Part shown: piece by piece, positions 1 to 11,935 of the stretch
Layout: every line of letters begins with the position of its first letter
Numbering within the stretch: position 1 is the stretch's first letter
Assembly: GCA_917880885.1 (NCBI GenBank)
Contig: OU862912.1
Span: forward strand, 49,711,117 to 49,775,116
Direction of reading: 5' to 3'
DNA from: Limnephilus marmoratus
Taxonomy: Eukaryota; Arthropoda; Insecta; Trichoptera; Limnephilidae
DNA length: 64,000 nt
Position numbers and translations under genes: made by a program
The notes under the pieces: model-generated
What the model saw: the letters and a program-made list of their open reading frames with translations, nothing else
Told to the model about the DNA's origin: nothing
Database searches by the model: none

Positions 1-775
1 TCTCGTTTGGTGGTCTGAAGTTTACAGGGATTGATGTCGTCACCAGGCAGTGGTCGGACGATCCTAAAGGCGCTGTGACTTCAATCCTGTAACCGTGTGG
101 CACAGTAGTTAAAAATAGGTCTAACAGATTGGAACGGTGAGTCTGGACATCAGGAACCCTTGTAGGCTCCTGAACCATTTGCTCCAATCCGTAGCAAAGG
201 GCAAAGGATTCCGCTTGGCGTCCAGCCGAGTCTGTTGATCCTGAGAACTTCAACCAAGGTTCGTTATGAACATTGAAGTCCCCCAGGACCACAAACTCTG
301 CCGTAGGGTAGCGGGGCAAGAGGTCATCAATAGTGTCGCTTAAGTGTTTGAAGAGCTCGGACGTGTCTGATTCGCTCAGGTTCGGTGAGCGGTATAAACA
401 CGCGTAGAATCTTACCGTACTGGCAAGATTGACGCGTACCCACATTACGTCGAATCTGGAGTTTTCCAGATTCAACAGTCGCACACAGTTGACGTCAGCT
501 CGACTATAGAGACAGACACCTCCTTTAGGTCTGAACTTGCCTGCGAGGGTGAAGCCCGGGCAGTCCAGATAGGAGGTGTCTACAGGCTCAGCTATCTGAG
601 TTTCAGACAGGAAGAGAAGGTTTGGGCGTTGAGAAAAAAGGTGGTGGTGGACAGAGTTTAAATTGGTGTGCAGGCCGCGAATGTTGGTGTAATTCACCAA
701 CAGTTTTGGCCCGCACCGGGGACGCCTACGTCTCGCCGCTGTAATGACGTTAATTATTGTAGGTTGCAAGTTCAT
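1..775 (-). CDS. Non-LTR retrotransposon ORF, N-terminal AP-endonuclease domain (partial)
   Basis: An uninterrupted minus-strand frame runs from an ATG at 775 off the window start, about 258 codons. It encodes an exonuclease-endonuclease-phosphatase fold endonuclease, the enzyme that nicks the target to prime reverse transcription. Visible motifs in order: LLVNYTNIRGLHTN near residue 25, LLFLSETQI, GGVCLYSR, VRFYACLYRSP, the catalytic block VVLGDFNVHNEPW (about residue 165) and the terminal catalytic SSDHCLV (about residue 245). The reverse transcriptase would lie outside the window. The start is supported by a repeat-defined leader directly upstream. The domain sits at the very N terminus, as in the ORF2 of jockey/CR1/L2-like elements; I cannot assign the clade. 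No stop or frameshift is seen, so this may be a young copy. Confidence 0.9.
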   Translation of the reverse strand, partial: MNLQPTIINVITAARRRRPRCGPKLLVNYTNIRGLHTNLNSVHHHLFSQRPNLLFLSETQIAEPVDTSYLDCPGFTLAGKFRPKGGVCLYSRADVNCVRLLNLENSRFDVMWVRVNLASTVRFYACLYRSPNLSESDTSELFKHLSDTIDDLLPRYPTAEFVVLGDFNVHNEPWLKFSGSTDSAGRQAESFALCYGLEQMVQEPTRVPDVQTHRSNLLDLFLTTVPHGYRIEVTAPLGSSDHCLVTTSIPVNFRPPNE

Positions 776-1345
776 GATTTTAATTTTTGGTTTTTTGTTT
801 TTTTGATATGAGAGGAAGGAAGGTCTGGGAGGGAAAAGGTATAAGGGGTGGGTAGGATGCTGGGGTTCAGAGTTTCCAGGAGTGACGGACGTATGTATCC
901 AACCCACCCACTGCGGTGCAAGGCGATGGGCAGGGAGAGTCCGGCTGGAGAGGTCGCCCAATGCGCCCCAAACGCTACTGCTGGGTCCCCTCCGGTCACG
1001 AACCGGCACAACAGCAGCGGCGGGGTTTTTGCACTCGTTGATGGGGCAGCCCACCCTCAGTCGTGAGCCTGAGGGTCGGGCCCCTGTACTACCGAGCGGC
1101 CCGGACAGCGGTAACCGGTTGTAAAGGGTCTCCCTCAACCAGCATCTCCCAATCCGGCCCGCCACGCAGAAGGTGGGCCGACGCACCCGCCATCAAGACC
1201 TGGACAAACATTACCCCAAGAACCCGGGCACCCCTGCTAAGTCACCAAACGTAGCGAACCACTTGGGGTGACCTGTGGCAGAGGTGTTGGTCATCCAATA
1301 AATGGTTCCCAGGGCGGCGGTACCCATACCCGCCTACCAAATTAA
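776..1345 (-). mobile_element. 5' leader of the endonuclease-bearing non-LTR element
   Basis: Read on the minus strand, this sequence begins with a segment containing GGTACCGCC and ACCATTTATTGGATG, then runs into the ATG at 775. The same leader is recognisable at 5563, 20048, 43862-44300 (minus), 59545-59880 (minus) and 60481, so it is a defined family sequence. About 170 bp (roughly 960-1130) are present here but missing from the short copies. The leader is GC-rich compared with its surroundings. The plus-strand A-run at about 1346-1359 adjoins its outer end. Confidence 0.75.
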
Positions 1346-2295
1346 AAAAAAAAAAAACACCAAAACAGTTGGAGAGAACAACAAATATTGTTCACAAGCG
1401 CATTTATTGGTAGAAAAAAAATGGAGAGGATAAGCAAAAAAAAATTCGCGTGCAGTTAACACGCGGTAGAAGCTAAACTTTACCAAAACAATCTCAACCT
1501 ATGAAGAACAAGGAGCCTTGAAAAGTAAGGTCATAATCAAAAGCCGCCAGTGCGCGTAGACCAGCGTCATTTCTGTTTTATATCTCGACCAATAGGGCCT
1601 TGATAGGAGTTTGATACTTCTCAGGTGCTATATTTCCGTTTCCTACGAATTCCGGCTATAGAAGTTTTACTTCAAAAAGTTTTCAAATGGAAAAGAGTAA
1701 TTTTATAGCAACCATTTAAAAAATTTGAAGCTCTTACAAATGCATGCGCTACGCAGACTGCACAATCCTCAGCATTATATGATGCATCATACCGTGTGCA
1801 TGGGACTCGTCTCCGCCGCAGTCTGATGGCGAAGGTTTCCACGGTGAGTCAGAGCTTCCAACGAGGACCGAAATAGCCAGAGTTATATAAAGACATTGAA
1901 CTGCATAACAAGACGCGGCTAGCACTAGCACTAGCGCTAGCTATAGCCATAGCCAACGAATAGGTGCGATTATTATTATTATAGCGAATATTCATTTTGA
2001 CTGCAATCGAAATAGACCCGGCGCGCGTCGGAAATTTAATCATCGGATTCCTTGCGCATGATATTATAACTAAGTGAAAACAAAGTGTCAACGCCAAAGT
2101 AGTGTTTGAAAATCTTGTTATTTATTTTATATATCTACCGGGTTCAGAGACTATTTACATGTGAGTGAGAATAATCCGATAAAATAACTCAGATAAAATA
2201 AAATAAAACAGATCAACAATAAAAAATAAAAGAAAGATAAAATAATATATAATCAGAGAAGAGCAAATGCATGACTAAAAACAAATAAGTAACGC
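1346..2295. other. Gene-free stretch, nothing recognised
   Basis: No coding region or known repeat is recognised. The only local structure is a short run of near-identical CTAGCACTAG/CTATAGCCATAG hexamer-like units at about 1917-1953, followed by an ATT triplet run near 1970. Confidence 0.5.
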
Positions 2296-2412
2296 AAACA
2301 ATAGCGTTAAAAGTAGCGTTTTTCAAAAATTTTAACAATTTTCAAGTTCAACTTTCTGTGAAAGTTCTATTCAAGTTCTGTGATTATTTCAACTTTCATG
2401 AAGCAGCTGGCA
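2296..2412 (+). repeat. AT-rich dispersed repeat R3, fragment
   Basis: The block with AAGTTCTATTCAAGTTCTGTGA followed by a TATTTCAACTTTCATGAAG-like string reappears, diverged, at about 2940-3090 and 34160-34300. The latter two copies share the ending GGCCAATAA-GATGT. The Helitron at 2423 lies next to or inside this repeat. The family is not recognised. Confidence 0.45.
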
Positions 2413-2422
2413 TATCTTCTTC

Positions 2423-2847
2423 TCTATAAATAAAAATGAATCCCCGAAATGTATGTACGCGCATAACTTCCGAACGACTGCACCAAATTGGATAATTCTT
2501 TAATTATTGTGTTCGTTATTGTCAGGACAAGGTTTGTATAAAACTATTGGTGAGCTCTGGCATTATGAAATTGTATAAAAAATTGCAACATGTGGCACGC
2601 GAGCTGTTTTAAAACTGAACGTATCGGAACTGAATGTATAGAATGCGGGAGCGGGGAGGGGAGAGGGGAATTCGGGAGGGGGGTTCGGGGGACGACCGAA
2701 AGGGGGAGTGTAGTGGGGAGAGGGAAGGTTGAGGAGGCGGAGTGGGAACGCGAGAGGGGAAGGGGAAGGGACAAATGGGAAAGGACACGCAGGGAGAAAC
2801 AATTTCTTTATTAAATGGCATAGCAACGCATGCCGGGAACCGGCTAG
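2423..2847 (+). mobile_element. Non-autonomous Helitron
   Basis: It starts with TCTATAAATAAAAATGAA and ends with the hairpin GCCGGGAACCGGC overlapping the terminal CTAG, followed by T: the layout of Helitron ends (5' TC, 3' hairpin plus CTRR, inserted at A|T). The interior carries a 100-bp-plus G/A-rich block (2645-2800) shared with the copies at 12190, 26060, 26830, 35800 and 45300. There is no Rep/helicase coding, so it would depend on another copy. The 5' boundary is uncertain by about 2 bp. Confidence 0.75.
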
Positions 2848-4319
2848 TAATTATATAATAACAGAACTTGAATAGAACTTACAAAGTATGTAATTATTAA
2901 CTTAAAATATTTTATGAATTGTTCAAATTTTTTTTAACAATCCATCCTAAGACTGGTTGTTGTTAGATTTTTAACAGAATTTGAACTATTCAGCAATTTC
3001 AAAGCTGATTTTAAAGTTCCGTGAAATTTAAAATTCAAATTCTGTTATTAGTTTAGTTCAGTGAAGTAACTGGCCAATAACGATGTAATAACTCTATTCA
3101 TTTAAATTTACATCAGTTTATGTTTCTCACAAACTTTTCACTTATATTATACCTACCTTTATTACACTGTACACTAATTATTACCCTGTACACTATTGTA
3201 CTCTTACACTATTGTATTGTACTTGTACGCTATTGTACTTTTTGTACAAACTGTTTAAACAAATTTTAATCATGTTTTTGCTTTATATACCACTATTTTT
3301 TTTTTTTTAGGTACTTAAATAAAATATGTTTAGCATTATTACCCACGCATTAGTTGGTTCCCATTATTTTAAAATATGTAACTATAAAATGTAAAATTGA
3401 GAAACAAAAGGATTTAAAAAAAAAAAAAATAACAGAACTCGAATAAAACTTTCACAAAACTTGAAAATTAACATTGCAATTTGATGAATTATTCAAAGTC
3501 TGTGAAACCACCCGTTCTTTTAGCTCTAACTAGCTCTGATAATCCTCGAAATATTACGTAGATACTTCCCAAATTAAAAAAAATGCTTGCTTTATTTGGT
3601 GATACTATTTTTCTTAACTTCTTCAAAAATGGTTTTTTTTAATTGCTAACAGCTTAAGGAAATACATATATTATAAATTAATTCCAAATTACTCCACTAC
3701 ATTAAATTTTACGTAATGATAAATGAGATATTTGTGACATTTAACAAAATATAAAAATTCTTGATTTAAAATTTTGTGGGGAAAGAGTAAGAGATACATT
3801 TGAAATGACCTCTACACAAGAAGGTACCATATTTTTAAACATACAACTCACCGAAACAATAAAATAAGCTTAATTACTTAAACAATTTTCCATTCAATTA
3901 AAAAACGGTTTGCTGTTTCAAACACAATGAAAGAGAGGAAACATTTATGGAAAGTTAATTATTTCAAAATATAATTTCCATACACAGAACGTTCATTAAA
4001 ATCGTTAAATGAAGGTATCAATAGTAATAAAGAAAATAAACACTATGCCCCAAAACAATAGCATGGCGGGAAGCACAAAAGCTGGCTAGACGATCAACAA
4101 AATATTCTAACAAAGGGAAGAATATTGTGGATGTTTTATTATTCTATAGTAGGACATTCTAGAGCTAGGTCTTACGATTAAATAAATATATTAAATCCCG
4201 TTTTATTGCAAACGAGCACTCCCTTCGTGAAGCAGGATGTATAAAATATGGTATAAACAAAATGAATGAATAATTGAAAATACTTATACATACTCGTCTC
4301 GTAATAATAAACGTATAGT
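2848..4319. other. Gene-free AT-rich stretch
   Basis: No gene found. It contains a diverged R3 fragment (2940-3090), TTGTACACTATTGTAC-like short repeats at 3160-3245 and several homopolymer runs. The rest is unrecognised AT-rich DNA. Confidence 0.5.
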
Positions 4320-4700
4320 TTTTGAAATATTAAAATTTTTAATCCAAACATAAAAAAAGATTTAAAAATGGCTCGCCTTACGTTTTTTAATTAAATTACG
4401 GATAACGAAAAAAAAGCAAAATACACGCATATTTTATTGGACCAATGTATTATAAACGTTATTGTCACCTCAATTTTTTGTCGTTTCATAAAAATATGAT
4501 TAATTTTAAAAAAATCACTAATTGCGGATGAAAACTTTCGTTTCATAAAAAGTGCATGTTTTAATTTTTCTGTGGTTAACTTCTAGATTCGAATATACGT
4601 GGTGTTTTCTCTTTTTAGCACCGTTTAGATCATATTTATCATCATGACAGTAAGGGAGATGATATAAAGATTTTTATGACACCTATGTGAGCTGTTCCCA
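4320..4700 (+). repeat. Dispersed repeat R2 copy
   Basis: A segment passing through TGTGGTTAACTTCTAGATTCG, GTGGTGTTTTCTC, ACC-TTTAGATCAT and ATCATGACAGTAAGGGAGAT matches, diverged, the copies at 31730-31905 and about 62200-62870 (plus) and about 32810-33060 (minus). No coding capacity and no clear termini. Probably an old DNA-transposon or retroelement remnant; the family is unknown. Confidence 0.55.
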
Positions 4701-5168
4701 AAAGCTGGCATTGCGACCAGGATCCTTTCTCGAATAATAATAATGTAATATGTATACTATTCGAACGACAGGTAAAATATATTTAAATTACGTGGATGAA
4801 CCGAGACCCCCAGTCATAATACTATTGAATAATGCTACTGAATAATAGGTATCGAATGACAAATTTTCAGTGCTACCTTAAAAGTCTTTATTATATGTAA
4901 TAATAAAGTAGATTCTTTTACCACAAATTGATGATGAATTCCAAATAAATCCTATATTACCTATATTCAATACATTACGCGACTTTAATTGTATGGCAGG
5001 AATGTAAAAATATCTACTCGCGTTCCATGTTATTGCTATGCGTCAAATAAGGTCAAAAGTCAGAGGAAAATAATTAATTTCCCCCATATTACGTGCGCGG
5101 CCTGTCTTGCGCAATGTCAATCTAATTAACATGCGTTAAATTGTTACGCACATCACCTCCATAGAGTC
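4701..5168. other. Gene-free stretch
   Basis: AT-rich unique-looking sequence. No gene, repeat or structure recognised. Confidence 0.5.
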
Positions 5169-5378
5169 CATCATGCTGTAATAATGTCTTCAGATTCCTC
5201 GGTGCCCTGACCTGTCTCAAGGCAGCCGCCATTGCCCCGGCCGGCTTATCGAGTGCCTACGTCACGTGGGACCTCCACCCAGCCCCCGGCGTAATAGTGG
5301 TGGGCGACCACGTGATCCTCCCTTCCCATTTTCCGTTGGCTCCCAACCCTTCACAACCCCCCCCCACCCCCTTTTAAC
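5169..5378 (+). other. Short GC-rich open frame, unassigned
   Basis: One frame is open from about 5169 to a stop at 5376-5378 and reads through FRFLGALTCLKAAAIAPAG and VTWDLHPAPGVIVVGDHV. The hydrophobic, coherent residue choice and sharply higher GC content suggest a decayed coding fragment, possibly from an adjacent retroelement. There is no convincing start codon and I do not recognise a family. It lies about 200 bp upstream of an R1 copy. Confidence 0.2.
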
Positions 5379-5562
5379 CCCCCTTTTCACAGCAACCCCT
5401 TTCAGTAGTGACGCCAAACGATCTGACGGCGGAAATCGGAAGCTTATCGCGGATTACCGCGATTGGATTAAATCTTATATCAAGAAGTCGTGCAGATTCA
5501 AAAACGGCTATTAAAGCGTGCTTAATATATTAATTTTAATGCGTGAGGAGAACGGATACAAT

Positions 5563-5945
5563 TAGACGGGTGTGGGTACCGCCGCTCTGGGAACCATTTA
5601 TTGGATAGCCAACACCTTTGCCATAGGTCGTTCCAAGTGATTCGCCACGTTTGGGGACTTGCAGACTCGGGGGAGGCTAGTTGAGGAAGATTTTTTGACC
5701 TCTCCAACGGGACTTTATCGAAACATCGCCTTGCACCACAGTAGGAGGGATAGATACGTATATCCGTCACTTTTGGACACTGATCCCCAAATTCCTACCC
5801 ATCCCCCCATACCCTTTTCCTTCCCAGTACTTCCTCTCCTTCCTTTCCTAAATATATCCTCCACACAACATCCCCAAAGATGTCACAGGCCCTGATGGGA
5901 ATTATTTTCCTCAGGGCCTCCTGTATAGATCTAATGAAAAAAAAA
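5563..5945 (+). mobile_element. R1 composite non-LTR-derived element
   Basis: This copy begins with the leader of the endonuclease element (GGTACCGCC...ATTTATTGGATAGCC) and runs through TCACTTTTGGACAC. It then switches, at a polypyrimidine tract near 5840, to the non-LTR 3' end (CACAACATCCCCAAAGATG, the GGCCCTGA...TCAGGGCC hairpin, TAATGAAAAAA). It has no coding capacity and needs an autonomous partner for mobility. Confidence 0.75.
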
Positions 5946-6010
5946 TCACTCTGCTTTTCAACAATCAGGACAGTTGTAGCAAAAAGGAGTACAAGCCTAG
6001 TGTTTTATAT

Positions 6011-6205
6011 CGGTGACCGGACAACTCAGAATGAAACCAACACAGAAGCACCTCAGAAAGGTCATTAAGAGTGATGATAAAAAAAATATGAAAAATTGTT
6101 AATTAGGTTAAGTTAGGTTAGGGTTACCGGCTACTTTAAAATTATTTTTTCATAGCTTTTAATGACCTGTCTGACCTTGATTTCATTCCGAGTTGGCATG
6201 GAACC
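6011..6205 (+). mobile_element. MITE with 8-bp target duplication
   Basis: The 195-bp element is flanked by direct repeats TTTTATAT (6003-6010 and 6206-6213). Its ends are inverted (GGTGACCGGACAACTCAGAAT versus GGTTCCATGCCAACTCGGAAT on the other strand). The 8-bp duplication fits a hAT-type transposase. A second copy lies at about 28250-28423 in the opposite orientation. The middle holds a short TTAGGTTAAGTTAGGTTAGG run. It encodes no protein. Confidence 0.7.
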
Positions 6206-6492
6206 TTTTATATCACAGCTCTCTTAAAAATTAAGTGCTTACCAGTACAAGAGAAAATCTCAATATTATTATTGTGATTTTTCGCAAGCCATTTATTCTA
6301 CAAGAGAATTGACAAACAATGCTAGATTCAACAAATTTATTCAAATCAATAAATGGCGTTGATAAAGAAGTAACCTTGATGTAATGAATATGAAAATATT
6401 AGTTTTTCTTCTAAGTCTTGAGTTTTTGAAACATTTTTAATAGATATGCAGACACTAACCATATAGTGAAATTATGGTGAAGATTATACCTA

Positions 6493-6574
6493 ATTCTGTA
6501 CCCTAAAGGATAAAACACGTAAGTCCATAGCTAAGTCTATAGCTATGTGTGGTTTATCCTTTAAGGTACAGAAT
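6493..6574. repeat. 82-bp near-perfect hairpin
   Basis: ATTCTGTACCCTAAAGGATA at the left pairs with the complement TATCCTTTAAGGTACAGAAT at the right. The inner part also pairs (CATAGCTA / TAGCTATG), leaving a loop of a few bases. Size and shape fit a small MITE or a pre-miRNA-like fold; nothing else supports either reading. Confidence 0.55.
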
Positions 6575-6589
6575 AGTAAATATAAATGT

Positions 6590-7765
6590 AACTACTAACT
6601 AACTAACTAACTAACCATCACGCCGTTTCCCCGCAGGGGTAGGCAGAGAGGACGGACCGCCAAACAACTCGGTCTTGGCACACACTCTTTGCCTCACTCA
6701 CATTCATACATCGTCTCATACATTCTCTTCTATTGTTCTGACTTTTGACATGGCCCGACTCAAGTATTTGATTCACTTGATCGTGCCACGTCTTCCTCGG
6801 GCGTCCCCGACTTCTTCTACCATTCACATTCGCGTCGTATATTCTTCTTACACTACTTTCTTCGTTCATTCGTTCTACATGCCCAAACCATCTGAGGGTC
6901 CCTTTCTTAATCTTACTCATTATGCTTACATCAGCCTTACATTCTTTGCGGATATCCACATTTCTCACACGATCATACATTGTTTTACCACACATACGTC
7001 TCAGGGATCTCATTTCAACACCATTCAGCTTACTTTCATCCTTCCTCTGCCAGTTCCATGCCTCACTGCCATACATCAGGGTAGGTACCAGGACTCCATT
7101 GTGGACTGCTAGCTTCGCTTCTTTTGACAGTTTTTTTATTAGCGCCAACGGCATTCAGTCCACCATTAATGGAGTTACCGGCATTCACCCTTCTTTCAAT
7201 ATCTCTATCAGCCTTTCCATCTCTCGTAAACACACTACCCAGATACACAAACTCATCCACCTGCTCCAAGTATTCATCATTCACAACTATGTTGCATACT
7301 GTTTTCGTACTCTCTCTTTCAAACACCATGACTTTAGACTTACTTACATTCATCATTAACTCATTCTTCATACATACTTCATTCATCCTTGATACGAGAG
7401 ACTGTAGATCTTCCATAGTATTAGAAATCAGCACCGCATCATCAGCATACAACAGGCAACATACTTTCAGATTACCCAATTTCGCGCCCAATCCCACCTC
7501 TTTCAATTCTTGCATACAATTATCCATGTATAGATTGAATAACCATGGTGACATTACGCAGCCTTGCTTGACACCTTTTGTGATGTCAAACCACCCCGTA
7601 AAACCACCGTTCACCCTAACACACGCAACGCTTCCCTCGTACAGAGATGCAATTGCCTGTATGAGATTTGTATTCACTCCATACTTGGACAACACCTTCC
7701 ATAACTTTTTCCTGTCGACTCGGTCGTATGCTTTTTGTAGATCTACTACGGTAAAGTTGATTTAG
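6590..7765 (-). pseudogene. RTE-like non-LTR reverse transcriptase, 5'-truncated, frameshifted
   Basis: The minus-strand coding fragment begins near 7765 with VDLQKAYDRVDR. It continues through the reverse transcriptase core: KGVKQGCVMSPWLFNLYMD, the catalytic LLYADDAVLIS, MNVSKSKVMVF and EFVYLGSVFTRDGKADRDI. At the A7 homopolymer (7131-7137) the frame shifts. The second frame (about 7154-6618) carries the C-terminal region VPTLMYGSEAWNWQRKDESK, KKGTLRWFGHVERM and RGRPRKTW. The sequence then ends in a TTAG tetranucleotide tail (6593-6615), typical of RTE-like 3' ends. The endonuclease is missing. Apart from the single-base slip it is well preserved, so it is a fairly recent insertion or a homopolymer sequencing error. 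Fragments of the same family lie at 34452 and 37985. Confidence 0.9.
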
Positions 7766-10700
7766 ACAACAAAAAAATCACCCTTCAAAACGTGGCGCAA
7801 AGCACAAAACTTTTTAATAGAGAAATTATTATTTTGCTACGTTATTTTCACCTCAACTTCAATTTGAAATAACTATTCAAACTAAGCCAATTACATTCAC
7901 GGAAAACAATCCGAAAATGTAATTCTGCTTTTACAAAATTGAGTGAAAAAGAAATATATTTTTCATAATCAAATACGAAAAAATCTTTCAAAGAAAATTT
8001 CATAGAAAAAATATTATTAAATTTTGTAAACGGTTAAAACAAAACTACGTAGGTATTATTATTTCATTGTGTGCTATAGTAGAGATATTAAACAGACGTT
8101 GAAGGGCACTTTTTAGCACAGACGTAAATGAAAAAGGACAAAATAATGAAAAGTGACAGATATTATAATGTCACCACTTATGACAGAGACAAATGACATC
8201 GACTTTTGAGCCGCAAATAAAATATATAAACAACAAATTGTCATTTGGGTTATTTTTATGAATGTCTTTTTGTTCATTTCTGAAATACGATGACGATGTC
8301 CCTTGCACATGTCATAAAACTCTGATCAGATCATTTTACATACGATCAAGCCTTAGCAACTAACACAACTATACCTACAGTCATCCGTTAATTTAAAATA
8401 TTTATGTCATATTTGTTCTCGTCCACAAGTTATTTGGATTTTCCCAAATAATTGCTAGAATCTTCTGACAATCTGACGGTAGCAGTGGGTAACTTACAAG
8501 TAGACTGAAATTGATGGCGCTGCAATTTTTTAAAAGATATTAAATGGCATCACCAAGATGTCTCATAAAAAATACAAGTAGGTAAGTTCAAAAAAGCTCA
8601 ACGGTCCAATATTTTCTGCTAAAACGGCCCGGTGTGGTGTGTTCAGATATTAGTGGTTGCTACTTTCCGAAATACGATGATTCTACACCATATTCTAAAA
8701 CATTTTTTTTTATTATTTAAAGCTTTCCAAGGAAGTCAATTCATTACCTACACGGAAAAACGATTTTTTGTATTTTTGAAATTTATGTAACAAAATAGCC
8801 TATATTTCTTATAAATTTCACCTTACAATGTTCGTTAGCATTGTCACGACCACCATCCTAGGCTCATGCCTGTATCATGGTAGACACATACAGGCTCTAT
8901 TACAATATAATAATAAGAAATTTTATGCACAAAAATAAATAAAATATACCTACATAAACCACAATATAAACCAAAACTAAAATTAAACTGAATGAAAAAG
9001 TTGACAATTTAAAGAAAAAAGAAATAAAATACTCAAATAATATAAAAAAGCGAGATTAAAAAACACGCAGAAGTATAATAAAAAAACATCCCTTTAGAAA
9101 GAAGTCCAAATCACAGAATTCATTACAAAAGCAATGAAGAGCTTCCAAGAAATACCGACCAAAACAAAAAAGAGTTATTAGAAGATAAATCATAATAAAG
9201 CAAAATTTGGCTCACAAATCAAAATTATAAACATGAAAAAAAGTAAAAACTAGGAAAGATGTTTTCCCCTGATTGTTTAAAACAAACTACCAACCTTGAA
9301 TGTGAAGAGATTTGTATGTAAAGAACAAAGTGAGTAGCATAGAGATTAAAATTTTTAGTTCCTGCCAATTAAATACATTTCTAGGATACCATGCCAAGCA
9401 GTGCATCTCTAAATTCCAAGAAGAAAGATAAAATAATATTGTTTTACGGTTGACCAAACCATATCAACTAACAACAAGTTCTTGTAATTCTCTAATTTAA
9501 ATTTAGGTGAGTAATAATGTTATTTTCTGGCACAAAAACAATTGGATATAATATATTTATTTTGAAAAGGTTGGAATGTTCCTACACGTCTTATCTCCAA
9601 GAAGAAAGAAAACGCAGCAGCAGTCCCGACAAGCCCGATATATTTCACAGAACGCATGCTCGCTTTTGACCCAATTAGAGCAAAACATATTAATTCGCCG
9701 TTGTTCAAACAGGCGACGAGACATTCGCGTTACATGTGTATATTGTTCGCTGTGCAAACAATTTCGGCGGCTTCGCTGTCGGCTGAATTTACATATTTCG
9801 TATGCAAAAAACGCATGACATCACTTGATGCATTCGCCCTTGACATTGACATCGTTGGGCTCGAAAATAAGTCCGTTGACCACCGACCACAATACCGGAG
9901 GATTATACACTGCACACTCACCCACACAGACAAGTACTTCACCAACACAAGGAGACGGGGAAATGTTATATTATAATGCAGTGGTGTGCGTCAACGCCAT
10001 CTTAATAATTAACACTCGAGGATTAAAACTTGTTCATAGATTAACATGATTAATACTAAGCACGAGATTTGTAGTAATTCGAAGATGTTTTAATCTCCAA
10101 AAATTGTGATTATAGGTGGTTTAATATTTTCAATCAAAAAACGAACACATTAAAAATGGTTAAAAACAATGTGGGAAATAAACGAGATGATGACGAAATG
10201 CCAGAGTGTGTTAATAAATAAATATACAGAGTATTAATAATATACGCAACAGTTATTTTTTGTACCTACTGGATGATAAACCGCAAACAATGGCCGAATT
10301 CACTGTAATAAGTAGGTTAGCGCCAAGCTTCAATCAATTTCCGCCAATTAACGTGACCGCACAACAATTATTCATTCAATGGGCCTATCGACTAATCAAT
10401 TATGTATTAGTTTACATTGCGATAAAACTGTAGAAATGTAATGCGAGAAAAACCGTGTTAAAAATGAACAAGCAAATTAATTATTTATCTGGTAAAACAA
10501 ACAAAACTTTTGCGTATAAATAACATAACCTCAATTATAATCAAATTGCTCGTAGTTATTCTTCGTACTTATGTTGTACGGTCGGGAATCGTCATGTTTT
10601 ATCTCATAATAAAGAACTTTTCGCAGAGGTTCTTTTTAATTTCTTTTGTAATCAATCACTACTTCTGTGATGTTTTAAATATTTTAAAGAGCTAATTACA

Positions 10701-10942
10701 CAAACCAATAAAACTTTAGATGTAAATAAAAGACAATTATCTCACAAGCATTGGCATAACAAACAACCGGAATACCACATCATGACCTGGCGTTTCGTGT
10801 AGGCGTCTTGCCGCAGATCTCAGTGGACGTCCCATAAAACCGTGTATTGGATTGTAAATCTATATCTAATTCCATTGTAAATGTTAACCTTTACACACCC
10901 ATTTCCCCGCACAACAGAAAACTATCAAATGTAATAAAACCT
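7766..10942. other. Gene-free stretch
   Basis: No gene recognised. Around 8840-8900 the minus strand reads GCCTGTATGTGTCTACCATG, resembling a non-LTR 3' untranslated end, at low confidence. Several overlapping short open frames at 9520-10050 lie on both strands over the same bases and show no recognisable protein. Confidence 0.45.
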
Positions 10943-10969
10943 ATACCAAACTATGGTATAGTTTGGTAT
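10943..10969. repeat. Perfect 12-bp-arm hairpin
   Basis: ATACCAAACTAT (10943-10954) is followed by the loop GGT and then the exact complement ATAGTTTGGTAT (10958-10969). No neighbouring gene makes it a terminator; probably incidental or a short palindromic insertion. Confidence 0.5.
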
Positions 10970-11935
10970 TCTTTAATACAGGGCACGTTAGGAATCCTTG
11001 AGGTACTCCTTTCTTTTTCGAATTCCGATCTTTATTTCGTTTCCCGGTAAAGTAAAGGCAGGTCGTCTCGAGAATTCGATGCCTGCGTGACAAAATGCGA
11101 ATGCATGACAGTTCGATGTCATATATTCAACAAACCGATGAAAGAAACATTCATTTTCAAAAGGAAATTCAGTCAGCCATACGCCGTAAAATGTCAAAGA
11201 CACTTTTCTTTCGAATAAAAAGTATTGTTGGCTGGTTAGGAAAGTTGAAAGGGTTGAATCATATTTTTGTTCTTAATTTTATAAATCATGTAATATTGGG
11301 TCTGGGCTTTAATTCATCCCTCCGCGTCTATTATAATATCTATTTCTATTGCAGTCAACTGTCTCGATGCATGGCGAGACGCGAAGCGATGCAATCTCTC
11401 GTAAAGGACGCCGCTTTCCAGATGTTTAAATGAACGGAATGCAGAAATTGCAGATCGGTAGTACTTTATGCACCATGATTGAGTGGCTGGCCTCCGCCAA
11501 TTATTCAGTTAATCAGTGCTGTATTTCATGTACGCGAGCCGTACCTACCTATAAACCTACTTCACGTTTCCATACTGCCACCAACCACGCCATCTATATC
11601 TTTATGACAAGTTTTCTATGACCCATTTTTCAATATCAATTATTAAGAAGAAAAAAGCTTCTGCTTGTTAATTTATCGGTGAGTTTCCACGTCAGAAAAT
11701 ATGAAACGATATAGAAAAACTCTACCGACTTTTAAATATTATGCAAACCTTTTCAATTTTTAACAGTTTTCATAAAAAAAAACCCGATTCGTTCCAAAAA
11801 ATTAAAAAAAAATAATTCGAAAAAAAAACAAAAGAAGCGTTCAATTAGATATTACTACTAAAAAACACATTTTTAAAATTAAATCCGGCTTCGCCAGAGA
11901 CTAATTCTTATTGAACAAAATCTATATCTTCTCTT
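10970..11935. other. Gene-free stretch
   Basis: Open frames of up to 112 codons (11095-11433) occur but encode nothing recognisable and have no supporting features. The sequence includes A-rich runs at 11775-11830. Confidence 0.45.

Noticed and set aside
2544..2826. Proline/serine-rich frames on the minus strand
   Set aside because: Complement of the Helitron G/A-rich block; low-complexity, no start context or homology.
6675..7765. Plus-strand frames of 145-213 codons
   Set aside because: They lie antisense to the RTE-like reverse transcriptase and have shadow-type composition.
9520..10049. Cluster of overlapping open frames on both strands
   Set aside because: Each is under 110 codons, with mutually overlapping frames and no recognisable domain.
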